Under the pieces are notes generated by a model that searched no databases, was not told the origin of the DNA, and saw only the letters and a list, made by a program, of their open reading frames with translations. A DNA stretch of 64,000 nt from the NCBI GenBank assembly GCA_039583875.1, contig CM077158.1, positions 232,926,453 to 232,990,452 on the forward strand, read 5' to 3'. Positions 30,945-41,626 of the stretch are shown here, piece after piece (positions within the stretch are counted from its first letter, which is position 1; each line of letters begins with the position of its first letter). Made by a program: the position numbers and the translations under genes. Source of the DNA: Platanthera guangdongensis. Its lineage: Eukaryota > Streptophyta > Magnoliopsida > Asparagales > Orchidaceae.

Positions 30945-31695
30945 CGAGACAGTCAGTCTTTAAGTGTCGATACTGATAGACTAAGTGTCGACACAAGTAG
31001 CCTAAGTGTCGACACTAGCCTTCATGGTGTCGACACAACTCCTTGTGTTGTAGAATCTGCTTCTCGACACTGCTTCTTCAGAATGTGTCGACACTGATCC
31101 TGAGTGTCGACATAAGTCCTTTTTAGTTGAATTCTGCTAAGTGTCAACACAGCTCCTTTGTGTCGACACATCTTCTTGTGTTGAACTTGTTAAGTGTCGA
31201 CACATTTTCTTAGTGTCGACACATGCCTTCTGTGTTGATACTTTTGCTGAGTGTCGACACATCTCCTTTGTGTCGACACTTGTACTTAGACTTCATTGAA
31301 AGTTGCTGAGTGTCGACACAAGTCCTAGTGTCGACACTTTCTTCATGTGTTGAGACTTTTGCTGTGTGTCGACACATTCTTCATTATGTCGACACTTGTA
31401 CTTAGACTTTCTTGAAGTTTTGCTGAGTGTCGACACAGCCTCCTAGTGTCGAAACTTTTGCTGTCGACAAAGTTCCTCTGGGTGTCGACACTGCTTATAA
31501 GTGTCGACACTGCTTCTCCGGACATTTCTTCATTGAGTGTCGACACAGCCTGTATGTGTCGACACTTTCCTTCTGGTGTCGACTCTGCATTCCTGGTGTC
31601 GACATAATTACTCCAAGTGTCGACACAGCTTCTCTGGGTGTCGACACAAGTCTTCTTAAGTGTCGACACTTTTCTTCTGGGTGTCGACACATGGA
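30945..31695 (-). repeat. GTGTCGACAC palindrome array of SL1
   Basis: Around 30 GTCGAC-type cores in 750 bases, mostly full agtgtcgacac. Many occur as pairs 21-22 bases apart (for example starts near 31615, 31636, 31658 and 31679), with longer gaps between pairs. Upstream of the TATA box in LTR orientation. Confidence 0.9.
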
Positions 31696-31840
31696 CTTCG
31701 AAACTTTTCAGCTTTCCCTGCAAATACTTAACCTGCACAACTAAACTCAAAACACATCAAATACATTTTGATGTATATCATTGAGTGGGGTGAGGCTTCT
31801 TCAAATCAGGTACATTTATTCCAATGTACCCAACAACTTT

Positions 31841-32881
31841 TGACATGATATTAAGAAGCCATGATTAGTCCAACTCTTCACTTGTCGATGGCTTCCCTTT
31901 TCTTCCCCAATGAAGGCCCTCATCTTCCTCTGCCACGTCCCATGGTTAATCTCACCATTTTTTTAATTAATTTCCTGTATGTTTGGGATGGAATGTAACG
32001 ACTATATGCGAGGTAATGTATAAGACACGAGGGGTGTAGAGTATGAGATTATAAATAAATTATTTAAACTCTAAATAACAATGAATTCTAAATAGCAAGT
32101 CTCAGACTATCTATAACATTACTCTTTATATAAGCATGCAATAGAATATAATTGAGCACTAATAGTTATGAAGCAGAGTAACAAAAGTGAGAGCTTTATA
32201 TTTCTTCTAGTTTTTGGCTTGGCACGCATGGCTCCATTGAGCATCACATTTCCTAAAATCAAAGATCAATAGCCAAAATTGACCATTCATTATGTAACAA
32301 CTGCCTCCTCCGATCATCCTAGAATATTTAGGATGAGCTATCTCAAATCCTATCAGTATGCTAAATTAATAAATATTGTATCTCAGAAATCACACAAGTA
32401 TTATGTTGAGTATGTAAAATAAAAATGTATTATACTGTATCATAACAGAGTTGTGTTCGTCTAGAGACACGCTGAAACCCAGCGAAACATCACACGAGTC
32501 TAACAAAGCATGCACACATCATTAAAGTAGAAGGCACTCATGGCCGCACAACCACCCATTACAAAGCATTTATGTCCGTTCAAATATTCTTTTAGGAAAA
32601 TGTTAAGGTAGAGATTTATGCTTTTAAAGCCCGCCCAACGTGCAGTTGTCTGACTATTCTTTCAAATCTATATTTAAAGCACGAGCATGCCTAACATGTG
32701 CAGTCCAATAATGCTCAAAACTTTTCATTTCACTCCGATTTCTCCAAGGGAAAACCAAATACCCTCACGAGTGAGTATAAAAAATGTACACATACATTCA
32801 TGGGTTATTCTTGGTGCATCACACTCAATTTGAATCTTAGATCCCCAAAATGTTAATTTATTTTATTAATTTATGTCTAAT
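31841..32881. other. No recognised feature
   Basis: AT-rich DNA without convincing coding frames, repeats or termini. Possibly ordinary intergenic or old element DNA. Confidence 0.3.
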
Positions 32882-33450
32882 TTATGCACGAAAGAACAAA
32901 GGTTCTTTGCTACCTCCACTTGAATGGACCTCGGTCCTCCGGAGGTGCGAACAAACAAAGGATCTTTGTCACCTCCACTTGGACGAACCTCGGTCCTACT
33001 GAAAGGGGAACGAACAAAGGTTCTTCACCGACCTCCACCTGGATGGACCCCAGTCCTCCTGAGGCGTGAATGAACAAAGGTTATTCGCTACCTCCACCTT
33101 GTTGGACTCGATTCTCATGATGCACGAACGAATAAAGGTTGTTCTCCACCTCAACCATGACAGATCTCGGTCCTCCTGAGGTGGAAATAAACAAAGGTTT
33201 TTTGCCACCACCACCTGTACGAACTTCGGTCCTCCGGAGGCATAAATGAATAAAGGTTCTTCACCACTTTCATCTGGATGGACCCCAGTCCTCCAAAGGC
33301 GCGAACGAGCATAGGTTCTTCGCTACCTCCACCCGGATAGATGACGGTCCTCTTGAGGTGCATACGAAGAAAGGTTTTTCGTCACCTCCGCTAATAATGG
33401 TATAGACCCTCAATCCTTCCAAGCCATAAACAAACAAAGATCCTTTGCCG
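32882..33450 (+). repeat. ~60-bp tandem repeat, about 10 units
   Basis: Units contain gaacaaaggttcttcgctac, then ctccacctggatgga, and end ctcggtcctcc(t/g)gaggcg. The aaaggttc core recurs every 58-66 bases from about 32894 to 33436. Units differ by 10-25 percent. It resembles the 3' tandem arrays of Tat elements in style, but no flanking element was recognised. Confidence 0.8.
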
Positions 33451-34639
33451 CCTCAAAGGGAACTGAATCTGAGCCTTCCCAAGATAGGAATAATTCACCA
33501 ATCCTCTTATGGACACGGGCCAGGGCAAACCGCGAGTCCTCTTGCGCCACTTAGCCGAAAGCGGACTCCAAGTTCCCGGGTGCCATATAAATAATGGGGG
33601 AAAACATCCCCTCGCACTACATTCGGGCATAAGCCCCAGATGCTCATGCCCAGCAAAAATCGCATGATCAACACTCCACGTCAAACACATATGAAAGGTA
33701 AAATGCTTCTGATTCAGCAAAGCACCCAAGGCTCAAACAAGAGGTCACCTCTGTGAAACACCAGGAGATATATTGTGAGCAAAATGCAAGCTGTCGGGCT
33801 AACTCAGGACGACTACAGTAATGACAAAGAACTAATAAAAGGTATAGAGTGTGTGCACGACACACATACAATCATGTAATCTCCCAGCGTCAATGTCAGC
33901 ACCACCATTCGAGGTATCACCCATTCAAAGGATGGAATACCCTCACATCCCTCCCGATGCATGGAATATCTTGTCAGGCATAATAACGCGCTCATGCCTT
34001 TACAACGGACCAACCTCCAAAGAAGTCATCTCGGGGTCCACCTAACCCTCTGAGATTATTCTGCTCAAAGGGTTAGCTGTCGTGGAAGCTTGACATTCTA
34101 AGGCACAGACGTCATCCTCCTCCTTCAACGATACCAACTCGGCATATGCCTCGGGCGCGGTCATGCGGGGAGCGGCAGCTGGGAACGCAATCGTGCGGGG
34201 GCACAGTCGCGCGGGGTTCCACCGCGCAGGCTGGCAGCATGTGGCCGCAGGAGTGCAGCCGCTCACATGCTGGGATGCGCAGGTCGGGATGCACACACTG
34301 GCCATGCTGGGAGCGGTCGGGGTGCACTAGCAGTGCGCTCTTGCACACAGGCCAAGCACGTTTGCACAGCCTTATTGTGCGCGTGCGCAGGCTCGACCTC
34401 TTCCTTTGGGGTTCCTGGGGCTTGTGCCTTTGATGTGCATAATTGGATCGATTAGGCCCAGGGAAACAATGTCTGAGTTGCGTCGGTTTGTCTTAGAAAT
34501 TTCAGGGGAAATTTCATCAATCATGTTTAGTAAACCAAGCCGAATCTTTCTCCTGACTATGATATGGCTAGCCAGGCATTGAGGTTTGCATAAAACCAAT
34601 TCCACAATTTTAAACATAAATTATTATTATTAATATTAC
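33451..34639. other. Unclassified DNA, possibly LTR-derived
   Basis: No coding frame is credible. There is a TATA-like ccatataaataatgggg near 33580 and a GC-rich zone with gcgcggg repeats (34150-34390). These could be parts of a decayed LTR; no termini were found. Confidence 0.3.
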
Positions 34640-34642
34640 TTA

Positions 34643-34825
34643 GGCTCCATTTGGCAAGATGGTGGCGATCGTAAACAGATGGGTTAAAACATCATTCATT
34701 AAGGATCATCTAACAAACATCATTCGTTTGAACATAAAAGTCAATGAAGTTCCTTAGGTAGGCATTAACAAATGAAAATTTAGCACCCCGTGTTCATGAC
34801 CTCCACCACTGTGTCAAACAGAGCC
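34643..34825. mobile_element. Tourist-like MITE (183 bp)
   Basis: Ends GGCTCCATTTGGCA and TGTCAAACAGAGCC are imperfect inverted repeats (11 of 14 positions). They are flanked by TTA on both sides (34640-34642 and 34826-34828), the signature of PIF/Harbinger MITEs. Non-coding. The ends resemble those of the 11884-13022 element. Confidence 0.7.
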
Positions 34826-34828
34826 TTA

Positions 34829-36244
34829 AGAACCAAACAACATTATTGGAATTGGTCATCCAATGTCAATTCCAAGTCTCCAATTTAGTTCAAACAAACG
34901 ACCCTTATGGATTTGATGTAAGAAAATACTAATAAAGGCATATGAAGGAGAAAGTAACCGTTGCGGCTTCTGAAGCATCTTAGCCTGCTAAGCAGTCGAT
35001 CGCGCAAATAGTCAGAGATTCACTGGGTGGTGAGACAGAGACTTGATTACGTGAAAAACACGCAATCAGGGTGAAAAGAACGTGGTCAGTACGATGACGA
35101 CCTAAATTTCACTATCTGAGAGTTTATTACAGGGCTTCGGTGGGGAGTGCGAGGGCGACAAGCCACTCCTCGTTACACTTAGAGAGATGAGAGACGGGCG
35201 AACATTGGGCGTGACGGGCCTCTGTACTCCTATGACAATCTTCCCTCGCTCGCTTCCTGGAGAGCAAGTGTAACCCGACCTTCCGTGCTGATCTGGAGTG
35301 TCGATGGATATTATCAACTTGTCTTGTCTTCCCTTTTTTGTTAGTGGCCGATGGTTTGCGGCATTGTCAGTGAGTCTCCACATGTTCTATGTTTGACTTG
35401 TTTCATTACCTACTTCGCCTTACTTCACCAGCTTTTGCGGAGTTCTGCAGGAGCGGACTTGGGCAGAGATCCTGTAGAAAGGAGAGGAGGAAGTGAGTAT
35501 ATAGTAAGAGTTGGAGAATTCTCTGAACCATCAAAAGACCATAATGAAGTAAAATTGGGTCTATTTATATATTTTAAAGGAGTGGTCAGATAATTTTGTC
35601 TAATAACTACTATATCGTCCAATAGGAGCTCTCAGATTCGAGCACGTGGTTCACAATTTTAGGAAATGACGATCCTACCCCCGAGACGAAAGAGGGCCCT
35701 CCCACGACGATCGGCGGCCTGACTGCTATGGAGGGAGTGGCGGTCTCCGCTCCTATACATGACTGGTGGTCGAGATGGGCGGCCGACTGCAGCGAGGTCG
35801 GCTGCTAGAGTTCGCTGGTGTAGTGGACTTGGTCACGAGTTTGTGACAAGTCCGGGTTGTTGCCTAGTTCGTCGAGACCGCCTTTGTTGAGTTGTCTACT
35901 TCTGGAGTTTGCCGAGTTCGGTAGGTCAACTAGACAAATTTTTTTTAGTCGTTTGTCACAGTTTGTGTGGACTGGTTGAGGAGAACGCTACTCAGTGCGG
36001 TCTGGTGGCTGAGTCCGGTAGTCCGGCGCTGGCGGGATTAGATCCGTTCGTGTGGCTTGGTTGTTGTGATGAGCGGTCTGGATTTGAGACTACTAAATTG
36101 CGCGGTTTTGTATCAGTGTCAGCTGAACTGTGCGGTCTGGTTGCGGAGACCGACAGTTCGACATTGGCACGGTCGTTCAGGACGTAAAATCTTCCCTCTT
36201 GGAATTGGGAATGACCGAGGAGAGATTTTATGCCCATGATCGTC
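34829..36244 (-). other. LTR-like region with minus-strand promoter
   Basis: Contains TATA sequence on the minus strand (atatataaatag, 35571-35580), a GA-rich upstream part, and gcggtctgg/gagaccg motifs (35990-36180) resembling the palindromes in the C1 LTR. No coding. Boundaries are not defined; a decayed gypsy or copia LTR is likely but unproven. Confidence 0.35.
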
Positions 36245-37585
36245 GCCTTACAATGACACCAACTACGAGTTAGATGTCATCATAGGACAGCGACCCTGCC
36301 GGCAAGCACGATCATTCACACAACTAGTAAAAGAAGAAATAAAACAAGTCCTCGCATCACATCATAGATATATATAAATATCCAAATAAAGGTCCACATG
36401 GCATAAATTAAAGAGTACAAGTAATTGGGCTTATGCCCAGTATATGGATGTCATAAATATATCACTCTCTCTCTCTCTCTCAACAACATCCCAGAAGCTA
36501 AAATATATGATCGTCAACCTGACGCCGGGTAGTGGTAGTCATAGTGCGCGGCTCTGGCTCCTCAGATCCTGTCATCTCAATATCTAGCTCCGCCTGGTCA
36601 AACTGCGACGACATCTCCATGTGTCCCTAAAATGATGTAGTCAAACAACCGTCAGTCAAACTATACTCAACTACTTCGTCCATGTCTCACCCCCGCTACT
36701 CCTAGGCACCGCGCAGGAGGAAGAAAACAGAGAACCAAAATAGCAAAATATACATGCAGGTGATAGTGGTGTATATATATATAATTCTCTAGCAGTTCTA
36801 TATCAGTATGAGTAGTAAAGGAGAGCAACAACTAGTGCAGTATAAAAGTACAGTAAGAGGAGCTAAGTAAACTAATAAAGTAAAGCAACTAAACTACTAT
36901 CACAGAAGCGTACCCAAACTTATATAAATATCCATACAAACATATATGTTAGGGTATTTGAAATAGTAACTCATCATATAAAAGAACTCGTACTAATTTA
37001 TATGATGAGGATCTGCAAGTGTTTATGTCATGCCATGCTATGCAATACAATGATTATGTACTCACACACATGACTCTGTGCACAGACCTTTCATACATCC
37101 CCACTTTTTTGGAGGTGGCCAACCTCTCAGGTACCAACCGTCATGACTCACGGTAGTAGTGGAGCGGGTGTCTCCACTCCTAGGCGAGCAGAGACATTAT
37201 CAGGACTAGACCTCTCGTACACCTAAATGATAAGAACACAACAGTGGAGCCCCTGCGTACTATTGCTGACAACTACCAGTTTTTGTGGTCTTGTGTGCTC
37301 TTAGTGGGCATAGTCCTCCAGACCTCGGTATAAACATCTTACCGGTCTCCCAAAAGTTCTATACTCCGCACCAGAGTCATCGTAGTTCCGTCTGTGTGCC
37401 GACTAGACCAGTACCGAGTGACCCACCACATAAACACAAACCAGATATAACAATACCCTCCCGAGCCTCCAGCTCGCAGGACCAACCCGTCCTGATATCG
37501 ACCAACAACATGAGCCACCAGCTCATAGGACCAACAAGCCCTATATCACTCCAACCCACACATGGATAAGATCATGAGGATGTTA
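36245..37585 (-). repeat. Dispersed repeat R1, minus-strand copy
   Basis: Reverse complement matches 7546-8345 over most of that length, and this copy extends 540 bases further. It has a (ct)n run at 36465-36482 and repeated tatat stretches. It ends abruptly at S2, which inserted in it. No coding frame; the class is unknown, possibly an LTR. Confidence 0.5.
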
Positions 37586-39176
37586 TGAAAGATACCACCT
37601 GAGGGGTTAGACTGTTTAACTCTAGAGGGGGGGTTAATAGAGTATTTTAAAATCTTATTAGATTTTTATTGCAGAATTAAAATAATGATACTTATATGTG
37701 TAAACAGATAGTGCAGAAATAAAACTAAATTATTCAACAAGCAGCACACAATAAAAATAAGATAGCATCACAGACGACACAAGAACTTTATAGTGGTTCC
37801 CATAAAACTTGGATACATCCACTCTTCTAAAACTCTAGTAGGAATCCACTCAGCTTTTTGATCAGGTGCCCTACCACCAATCAAGTTTTTGCTCAGGTGC
37901 CTGTCACCACAAGATTTGCTTCAGGTAGATCAGGAAACCCTTCAGGCTTTTGATCAGGTGCCCAAAAACCAAGTCAAGTATTTTGACCAGGAGACTTGCA
38001 ACCACATGTTTAACTTTTGAAGGGAGATAGAACCCTGTGTACAGTGGGGTGAAACAAATAGAACTATATGTTGCCTTCTCTTTTCTCAAAACAATTGAGA
38101 AGACTGGTGGATCCTTGATGGTGTCAAATCTCCCCCTGAGATGAAGTTCTGTTCAGGAAGATTGAGAGCTTTGTAGGGTGAGTAGGTCTTCTTGAAAAAG
38201 ATCTCCAGAAAGTTGTGGACAGATTGAAGTTGATTGTCTCTTGGAAGCTTGTTGGAAGAAGAACACTTGATGAAGACAAAGCAAAGCTTTTCCTTGAATG
38301 ATTTCTTGTGTCTGTCTTATTCTCTATGTGTTCTGCTACTACTTCTTACTGTCGACTGAAAGAGAAAAATCTCTTTTATATGATCAGTCGAATTCTCTTT
38401 TGAATTTTGAATTACTTTTGTATTGAATGCTGACTGCCTGGAGAATGAAATTTGGCTGGAGAGAATATTTGCATTAATGAATTTCCCCAACTGTCTCATT
38501 AAAAACAGCAAGTAATATTCCTCATGAAGACAAAAATCAATGCTGCCACTAACGGCTATATTCAGAGAATGTAAGCATTAATTACTCAGGAATTACTGCT
38601 ATAGAATAAGGACAAAATGAGGGAAAATTCCAAGTCTGAAACTGCACAGAAATCGTCGACCAGAGAACAGATTTTGTAGACCTAAGATCAAAGATCGTCG
38701 ACCTAGGAATTCTTGTTCGTCGACCTGAGAACCAAGTTCGTCTACCTGAGTTCAGCTAACTGCTTGCTGTGAGAAACTTCCCAATTCTGTGCTCTAAGTT
38801 CGTCGAGCTGATAATATAACTTCATCGACCTGAGTTCAGAGAAAGTATTCTGGACTTAATATGTTGAAGTGAACTTCCAGAATTTGTCAACCTGAGCTCG
38901 AATATCGTCGAGCTCATCTTAGAGAATTAACTCTGAGTTGATCGAGCGAAGCACAACTTTCGTCGAGCTGAGTTCTAAGAACGTTGAAATCACTTCCTGA
39001 ACTTGATTTTCTTCTAAGTCTGAGTCTTCTAAAGTCTTCAGTTGGCTGGTCCATGCAAGGTTGAATCCAAGGACTTAGCCTAAACTCTAGGACACAATGA
39101 CATGACCCTGGCTATACATGGTTGGTCAATTATCCTAGTTAGTGAACCTAGCCCAAATCAAACTAGGGATCCAACA
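37586..39176 (-). mobile_element. 3' LTR of S2 (1591 bp)
   Basis: On the minus strand, TGTTGGATCCCTAG ... GGTATCTTTCA, the same termini as S1. TATA box at 37786-37793 (CTATAAAG), beside gtggttcccat. Upstream of the promoter is an array of TCGTCGA/TCGACGA motifs rather than GTGTCGACAC. Confidence 0.85.
38650..38990 (-). repeat. TCGTCGA motif array in the S2 LTR
   Basis: About ten copies of (t)tcgtcgacct/tcgtcgagct with spacers of 15-35 bases. Several contain the GTCGAC palindrome. Same motif as in the gag of S1 and S2 and in the spacer before the third ORF of S2. Confidence 0.85.
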
Positions 39177-39192
39177 ATCTTCCCCTATTTGG
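39177..39192 (-). other. Polypurine tract of S2
   Basis: ccaaataggggaagat on the minus strand, directly before the LTR; same tract as S1. Confidence 0.75.
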
Positions 39193-39393
39193 GTGAGGTA
39201 ACTAATACATATAAAATAAAGAACATTCACAAAGCAGGAAAAACCTATCTGACAGAAAAATTGAAATATACAGCAGATATTTATATAGTAGCTTTGTGAC
39301 AGCAAATAAATAAGGAATTTTAGAAAACAGAAACTAAATAGAATATTCTCATTTCTTTTTCTTCAGCTTCTCCTTTTGCTTGTCCTCTTTTTC

Positions 39394-40645
39394 CTAGTCA
39401 GCAGGTTGTATAAACTTGATTTCTCTATAGGAATTAGCTGCTTGGCTCTTGGTCATTGTCATATTAGCAGCTCCAATAATATTCAGAGTTCTAGCTCTAG
39501 GCACAATAGCCTCTGGGTGTAGATTCATATAAGCATCTACATTAAAGAATTTATTAGCTTTGTCATATCTTTTTAATTCTTCTTTTTCGTATTTAGACAT
39601 AGTAGAATATTGAGAAGGATCTTTCCCTTCAGCTTTAGCTTTGTTGATCAATGAAAGTCCAACAAGTTCCTGGAACATGGCCATTCTAGCAGTTATCTTA
39701 GTCTCTGGATCCACAAATGGAATGGGTGGAGATTCTAGCCTCTTAGGATTATCAGCTTTTACTGGTTCAGGAGCTTGTTGTTTTTGTTGCTGATGATGTT
39801 GCTGTTGTTGATGTTATCTGCTTGAAGAGTACCTCTGCTGACTGCTTCCTTGATATGATGAGGATCTACCTTGTTATCTATGATATGTTTGAGTATATGA
39901 GGTAGACCTCTGAGAGACGTTGCCTGAGGCACCAGCAGCAGGTGGAGGAGGAGGACCTTTCCAATGCCTCTGAGGAGGAGGAGATATCTCCTGCTTTTCT
40001 TCTTTGCTTTCAGCTCATTTTTAGACAACCACATCCAGGCTGGCATCCTAAGGTATGGAGTAATTTTATGAAGGATATAATAAGGAGTATCATGTGTTGG
40101 ATTTGGCTTAGGAGCAAAAACTGGAGGAGCCTTTCTTTTCTTTGAAACTTTCTTCTTGGCAGAAGGTCTATCATCAGAATCATCATTATCATCATCATCA
40201 TCAGAAGAGCCTTGAGGATCATCATATAAGGCATCAATGGCCTTTAGAAGATCTTTGTTAATTGGCTTGTCAGCCTTGTGCTGTGCTTAAGATTATGCAA
40301 CTAGAGCAACTGCTTGAGGTTCTGGAGCCAGAGGATGTTCAGCAACTGATAAATTCTCTGCTTCTATATCTGACATGATTATCTCATCCAAATCTAGAAG
40401 AGGACTGTCACCCATCTTATAAGTAGGAGCTGAGATACCCTCCGGAGAAGAAAAATCCTGGGGAGCTGAAGTTGTTTGACTCTCTGTAACTGCAAAACTG
40501 TCCTTAAGTTGCACAGCAACTATGGGACTTATTGGAGTTGTATATGGTACAATAGCCAAGGAGGGCTTTAGGCAGACAACTGGAAGTGAACTTAAATAAA
40601 TTGTATCAAAAGAATTTAATAAACTGAATAAATCAACTGTGGGAT
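39394..40645 (-). pseudogene. S2 third ORF (envelope position), C-terminal part
   Basis: Minus-strand remnant left of C1. Coding-like segments include SPIVAVQLKDSFAVTES, an acidic run of Asp, a Lys-rich patch (about 40140-40100), a Gln-rich patch encoded by tgttgttgctgatgatg-type repeats (39778-39830), and the segment PETKITARMAMFQELVGLSL. Stops at about 40290 and further frameshifts make it non-functional. Removing C1 and one gggat copy puts it in frame with 45216-46713. No transmembrane segment evident; similarity to envelope proteins is positional only. Confidence 0.6.
40641..40645. repeat. Target-site duplication of C1 (gggat)
   Basis: gggat is present at 40641-40645 and 45211-45215, directly at the LTR termini of C1. 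Confidence 0.95.
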
Positions 40646-41006
40646 TGTTGAAGTTGGTGACCGGGCGGTCTGGCGGTTTGTCTTGGCGGGTTGAAGACCG
40701 CGCGGTCTGGCGGTTTGTCTCAGCCGGCTTGGAGACCGGGCGGTCTGGCGGTCTACCCTGGCAGTCTCTTTTCCTCTCTGGTGGTAGTCGTGCGGTTAGC
40801 CCTGCTGTCTAACCGCGCGGCTTGTGCGGTTTGTTTTGTATAGTCCGCTTAGTCCTGTAAATTTTAGTCCCACATCTCTTATTTGTATTCTCTCATCTCT
40901 CCTCCATTCTATATAAGGGAGGGCATACCTTTGTAATAGATACCTTTTTCGGATAATAAAATTTCAGTTAAAACCATTTCGGTTTGTTTTCTGTTCGGTT
41001 TCTACA
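40646..41006 (+). mobile_element. 5' LTR of C1 (361 bp)
   Basis: TGTTGAAGTTGGTG ... GGTTTCTACA. Upstream of the TATA box it has three palindromes, gaccgggcggtc, gaccgcgcggtc and gaccgggcggtc, at 37-38 base spacing, each followed by tggcggt. TATA box at 40910-40918 and aataaaa near 40957. Confidence 0.95.
40910..40918 (+). promoter_or_regulatory. TATA box of C1
   Basis: tatataagg in the 5' LTR, with the same sequence in the 3' LTR near 45114. Standard placement, about 90 bases before the LTR end. Confidence 0.75.
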
Positions 41007-41018
41007 TGGTATCAGAGG
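41007..41018 (+). other. Primer-binding site of C1
   Basis: tggtatcagagg, complementary to initiator tRNA-Met except the last base, directly after the LTR. Confidence 0.9.
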
Positions 41019-41626
41019 ACACGGTCGTTTCCTCCTGATTGTGTGCGCTCTCTGATTCTCGCGGCTTGTTTTCCGCTCTCCGCGACTTGTCTTGCGGTCT
41101 GCGACTTGTTGTAGTCGCTGATTCTTGCCTCCTCTTCTCTTCTCTTCTGTTCGCTCGGCCTTCTCAGTCCGCGCGACCTCTTCCCCGCTGTGCCTTTGAC
41201 TACTTTCTAGCCGCTTGTGTTCGCGCGGCTTCTTCCTTTTCTATCCACTGTGGTTTCTTGCTGGTTTCTATAGTCTGCTTTCGCGGCTTGATTCTCCATC
41301 TGCCCGCGCGACCTGTCCGCGCGGCTTGCCCCTTCTTTTTCACGAACCGTTTTCGCGATCTCCTCTATTCGCCGCGCTCTACTTGTTGTTGCCTTCTACC
41401 CGCTCCTGCTTGCTAGTCGCCCCGGCCTCATCTTTTGCCGTGCGACCTGTTCTCCTCTATTCGCCCGACTTTTTCAAGCCGTGCGACTTCTTTCCCTCTG
41501 CTTTGCTCTGCTTCTTGGTAGCGGCCTTCCTAGCCGCGCGACCTATTTTCTGTTCGCCCGGCTTGGTGCTCTTTTCTCTTCTCGCGGCTTGTTCTTATCG
41601 TCGCGGTTTGCTCCTCTCTTGCTTCC
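41019..41626 (+). other. C1 leader replacing gag
   Basis: Pyrimidine-rich, with about ten repeats of cgcgcggctt/cgcgcgacct. Three overlapping frames encode Cys/Phe/Leu-rich strings that are not gag. It looks like expansion of the LTR-type gcgcggcttg motif in the leader, joined straight to protease. Confidence 0.7.

Larger units (their letters stand above)
29987..31835 (-). mobile_element. SL1: solo LTR of a Sirevirus-like copia element (1849 bp)
   Basis: On the minus strand it runs TGTTGGGTACATTGG ... AATTTCTTTCA, flanked by acttt on both sides and with no internal region. It has the conserved core promoter (TATA at 30128-30136), a C-tract (30007-30024 region on the other strand, ggaggggggg) and a large GTGTCGACAC array. 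The same LTR family as SL2. Solo LTRs arise by recombination between the two LTRs of one element. Confidence 0.9.
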
